From Moorena sp. SIO3I8 (GTDB lineage Bacteria; Cyanobacteriota; Cyanobacteriia; Cyanobacteriales; Coleofasciculaceae): a stretch of 56,446 bases of DNA. The position numbers and the translations under genes are program-made. Below are positions 55,345 to 56,446 of the stretch, in pieces; position 1 is the stretch's first letter, and each line of letters opens with the position of its first letter. The stretch lies in the NCBI RefSeq assembly GCF_010692325.1, contig NZ_JAAHHW010000036.1:3375-59820 (forward strand), read 5' to 3'. The notes under the pieces are model-generated. The model was not told the origin of the DNA. It saw only the letters and a list, made by a program, of their open reading frames with translations, and searched no databases.

Positions 55345-56038
55345 TACGGTAACTTCTAAGAAAGAATCACAAGTTTTGAAACTCCAATTAGTAAGGCAGC
55401 GTGGCAACTCAAACAAGTAGCAACCAGTGTAAAGCGGCCAATCTTAGCCTTACAAGAAGCGTGAATATGGCAATGCTTCTTGGGTAAATAAAACAACAGA
55501 TATTGAAGCTGATTGCTTGATAATAATTCGCTCCAACTGTTGTTTATAGGGGTCTCCAGGAAAGTAGAGTGGTCGAGGACGACCAAAAAAGCATGGTGAT
55601 AAATTTAAGTTAAATGATGATTCAACTTGGTCAGAAGCAAAGGAAACTATCGAGGTAAACGACCCAAAATTGGGTCTCCTAAGAATCCGAAAATGGTCAA
55701 TATTACACTTTCTTAACTCTTCATCTGTGTCGATGGAGTTGATTATAGTTGAGAGACTAAAACCCAATAAAAGAGGTGTTTTACAGAAACCTTTGTGGTT
55801 AGTCTTTATTGGGAAAAAAATGCCGACAATAGAAATGATATGGAGCCAATATTTAAGGCGCTTTGCTGTTGACCATTGGGATCGATTCATTAAACAAAGA
55901 TTACCTTGGACATTCCCCTCCCTAAGTACACCGCAGCAATGTGAAAGATGGAGTGATTTGATGCCATTAATGACCTGGCAACTATGGCTAGCTAAAGATA
56001 TAGTTAAAGAATACCATCTTCCTTTGAAGTTACCGTAA

Positions 56039-56112
56039 GAATAGTGGAGCCTTTATAGTTGATCGGCTATGGGTATCAGGGTTAAATCTCTTGCAGTAAG
56101 GCTCCACTATTC
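56039..56112. mobile_element. 74-bp mini-element, copy 2 (inverted)
   Basis: The 15-bp ends and 74-bp length equal those of copy 1. The interior is more similar to copy 1 when reverse-complemented. The flanks are also inverted copies: GAAGTTACCGTA before this one, TACGGTAACTTC after copy 1. Confidence 0.85.
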
Positions 56113-56187
56113 TAAGGTTTCGTCTCCGGCAAAAACCACAGTCGAATCTAACGCCTGGAAGAGTTGCACAGTCGATGTTAGGACTTT

Positions 56188-56446
56188 TAGGGCGTGTCTG
56201 CAAAGTTAAAAGATCACCATGGAACTGTGATCGATATCACCAGCAACAGGAGAAAGAAGATTTCAACTAAAGCCAGAGTAATATAGAGGCAATAGTCAAC
56301 ATCGCTTGATAATTGATGGCATATTTCTCATAACGAGTTGCAATTCGTCGATTAAGCTATAGGCGATTAATAAGTCGTTCGACTCGATTTCGTTCTCTAT
56401 ACAGACCACGATTGAAGCGTTCTCGTTTTCTCTCATTGCTTTTCGG
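56188..56446 (-). mobile_element. IS5-type insertion element, 3' end (runs off the window)
   Basis: The end is marked by TAGGGCGTGTCTGCAAAG at 56188-56205, which matches the ends of the mini-element in the CHAT gene. The transposase tail begins about 60 bases inside. The other end lies beyond the window. Confidence 0.75.
56267..56446 (-). pseudogene. IS5-family transposase C-terminus with an internal stop
   Basis: The partial frame reads SNERKRERFNRGLYRERNRVERLINRL, TAG at 56357-56359, LNRRIATRYEKYAINYQAMLTIASILLWL, then stop. The R-x-x-E-x-x-x-R-L-x-R...RRIATRYEK pattern includes the last catalytic Glu (NRVERL) of the DDE domain of the IS427-like group. The TAG replaces what is usually Lys, so this copy is probably inactive. 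The gene's 5' part is outside the window. Confidence 0.8.

Larger units (their letters stand above)
54770..56037 (+). pseudogene. DDE-type transposase, shattered by nested palindromes
   Basis: The N-terminal part (54770-55070) reads MNTSISRLQKFRIDTYNLLG...FRREWSSTYESL...VMIGIDHT, with the first Asp of a DDE core. It continues after a palindrome as KDRGYHHSP...STIAWIPEEKGSWALPLRH (to about 55260). After a 74-bp mini-element it resumes ERITSFETPISKAAWQLKQV (55364 on). Several frameshifts and stops follow, then an open end, KPLWLVFIGKKMPTIEMIWSQYLRRFAVDHWDRF...RWSDLMPLMTWQLWLAKDIV. The order matches one transposase family common in cyanobacteria (IS701-like by eye). It is not functional. Confidence 0.8.

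Noticed and set aside
55356-55890. Two minus-strand frames of 76 and 146 codons
   Set aside because: They are opposite-strand shadows of the transposase pseudogene, whose plus-strand translation matches a known transposase pattern.
42039-56446. Stop-codon recoding in this region
   Set aside because: Several genes carry a single in-frame stop, which hinted at readthrough. But TAA, TAG and TGA are all involved, transposase relics are affected as well, frameshifts also occur, and intact genes here use normal stops. Gene decay is simpler.

Overview
The window reads as chromosomal DNA of a filamentous, phycoerythrin-containing cyanobacterium. Supporting signs are a C-phycoerythrin gene pair with its lyase and rod linker, a DnaE gene half that starts with a split-intein C-terminal domain, the cyanobacterial efp-accB pair, LrtA-type HPF, frequent GCGATCGC (HIP1) octamers, and very many short tandem repeats (GGGAGTA heptamers, CGGTAAT, GGTCAAC). 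The density of repeats and broken mobile elements resembles large marine filamentous genomes such as Moorena or Lyngbya relatives; that placement is inference.

Layout. 1-2.1 kb: hairpin repeats around a SAM methyltransferase, a small conserved protein and an XRE regulator. 2.2-7.4 kb: an alpha/beta hydrolase gene on the minus strand, split by a TnpB element that itself carries an antisense group II intron. 7.6-11 kb: pentapeptide-repeat membrane protein, an exported helical protein, BolA and monothiol glutaredoxin. 11.4-19.6 kb: Rpn/DUF4351 nuclease-like paralogs around a three-gene set (membrane TPR protein, exported FecR-like/TPR protein, exported PPC-TPR-CHAT protease-like protein). 19.7-30.2 kb: housekeeping genes thiL, a TLP40-like cyclophilin, efp, accB, a GerMN protein, a DUF2993 protein, hpf, lipB and an NFACT protein. 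Both thiL and the NFACT gene carry an in-frame expansion of the same 15-bp repeat. 30.4-35.7 kb: phycoerythrin region (rod linker, Nif11-type small protein, cpeY, two ankyrin genes, cpeA, cpeB). 36.7-41 kb: small conserved protein, dnaE C-half, Ser/Thr kinase and DUF3593/DUF2499 membrane proteins.

41.2-49.6 kb is a decaying zone: a reelin-like pseudogene, an ATP-grasp pseudogene, an intact oligopeptide-binding lipoprotein, a COX-like haem peroxidase with a stop in its upstream reading frame, a catalase-fold gene with one internal stop, and a TnpA remnant. 49.5-54.3 kb holds the least explained set: an 88-residue acidic repeat protein and, divergently, a 541-residue propeller-like protein sharing a short N-terminal segment with it, followed by an MFS transporter. 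54.7-56.4 kb is wreckage of two transposase genes with nested palindromic mini-elements.

The main themes are mobile mini-elements and short tandem repeats that have become protein-coding (CHAT gene, thiL, NFACT gene, two gene termini), nested insertions, and two candidate systems that deserve follow-up: the exported CHAT cluster, and the 88-aa/541-aa/MFS locus. All calls come from reading the sequence; no database search was run.
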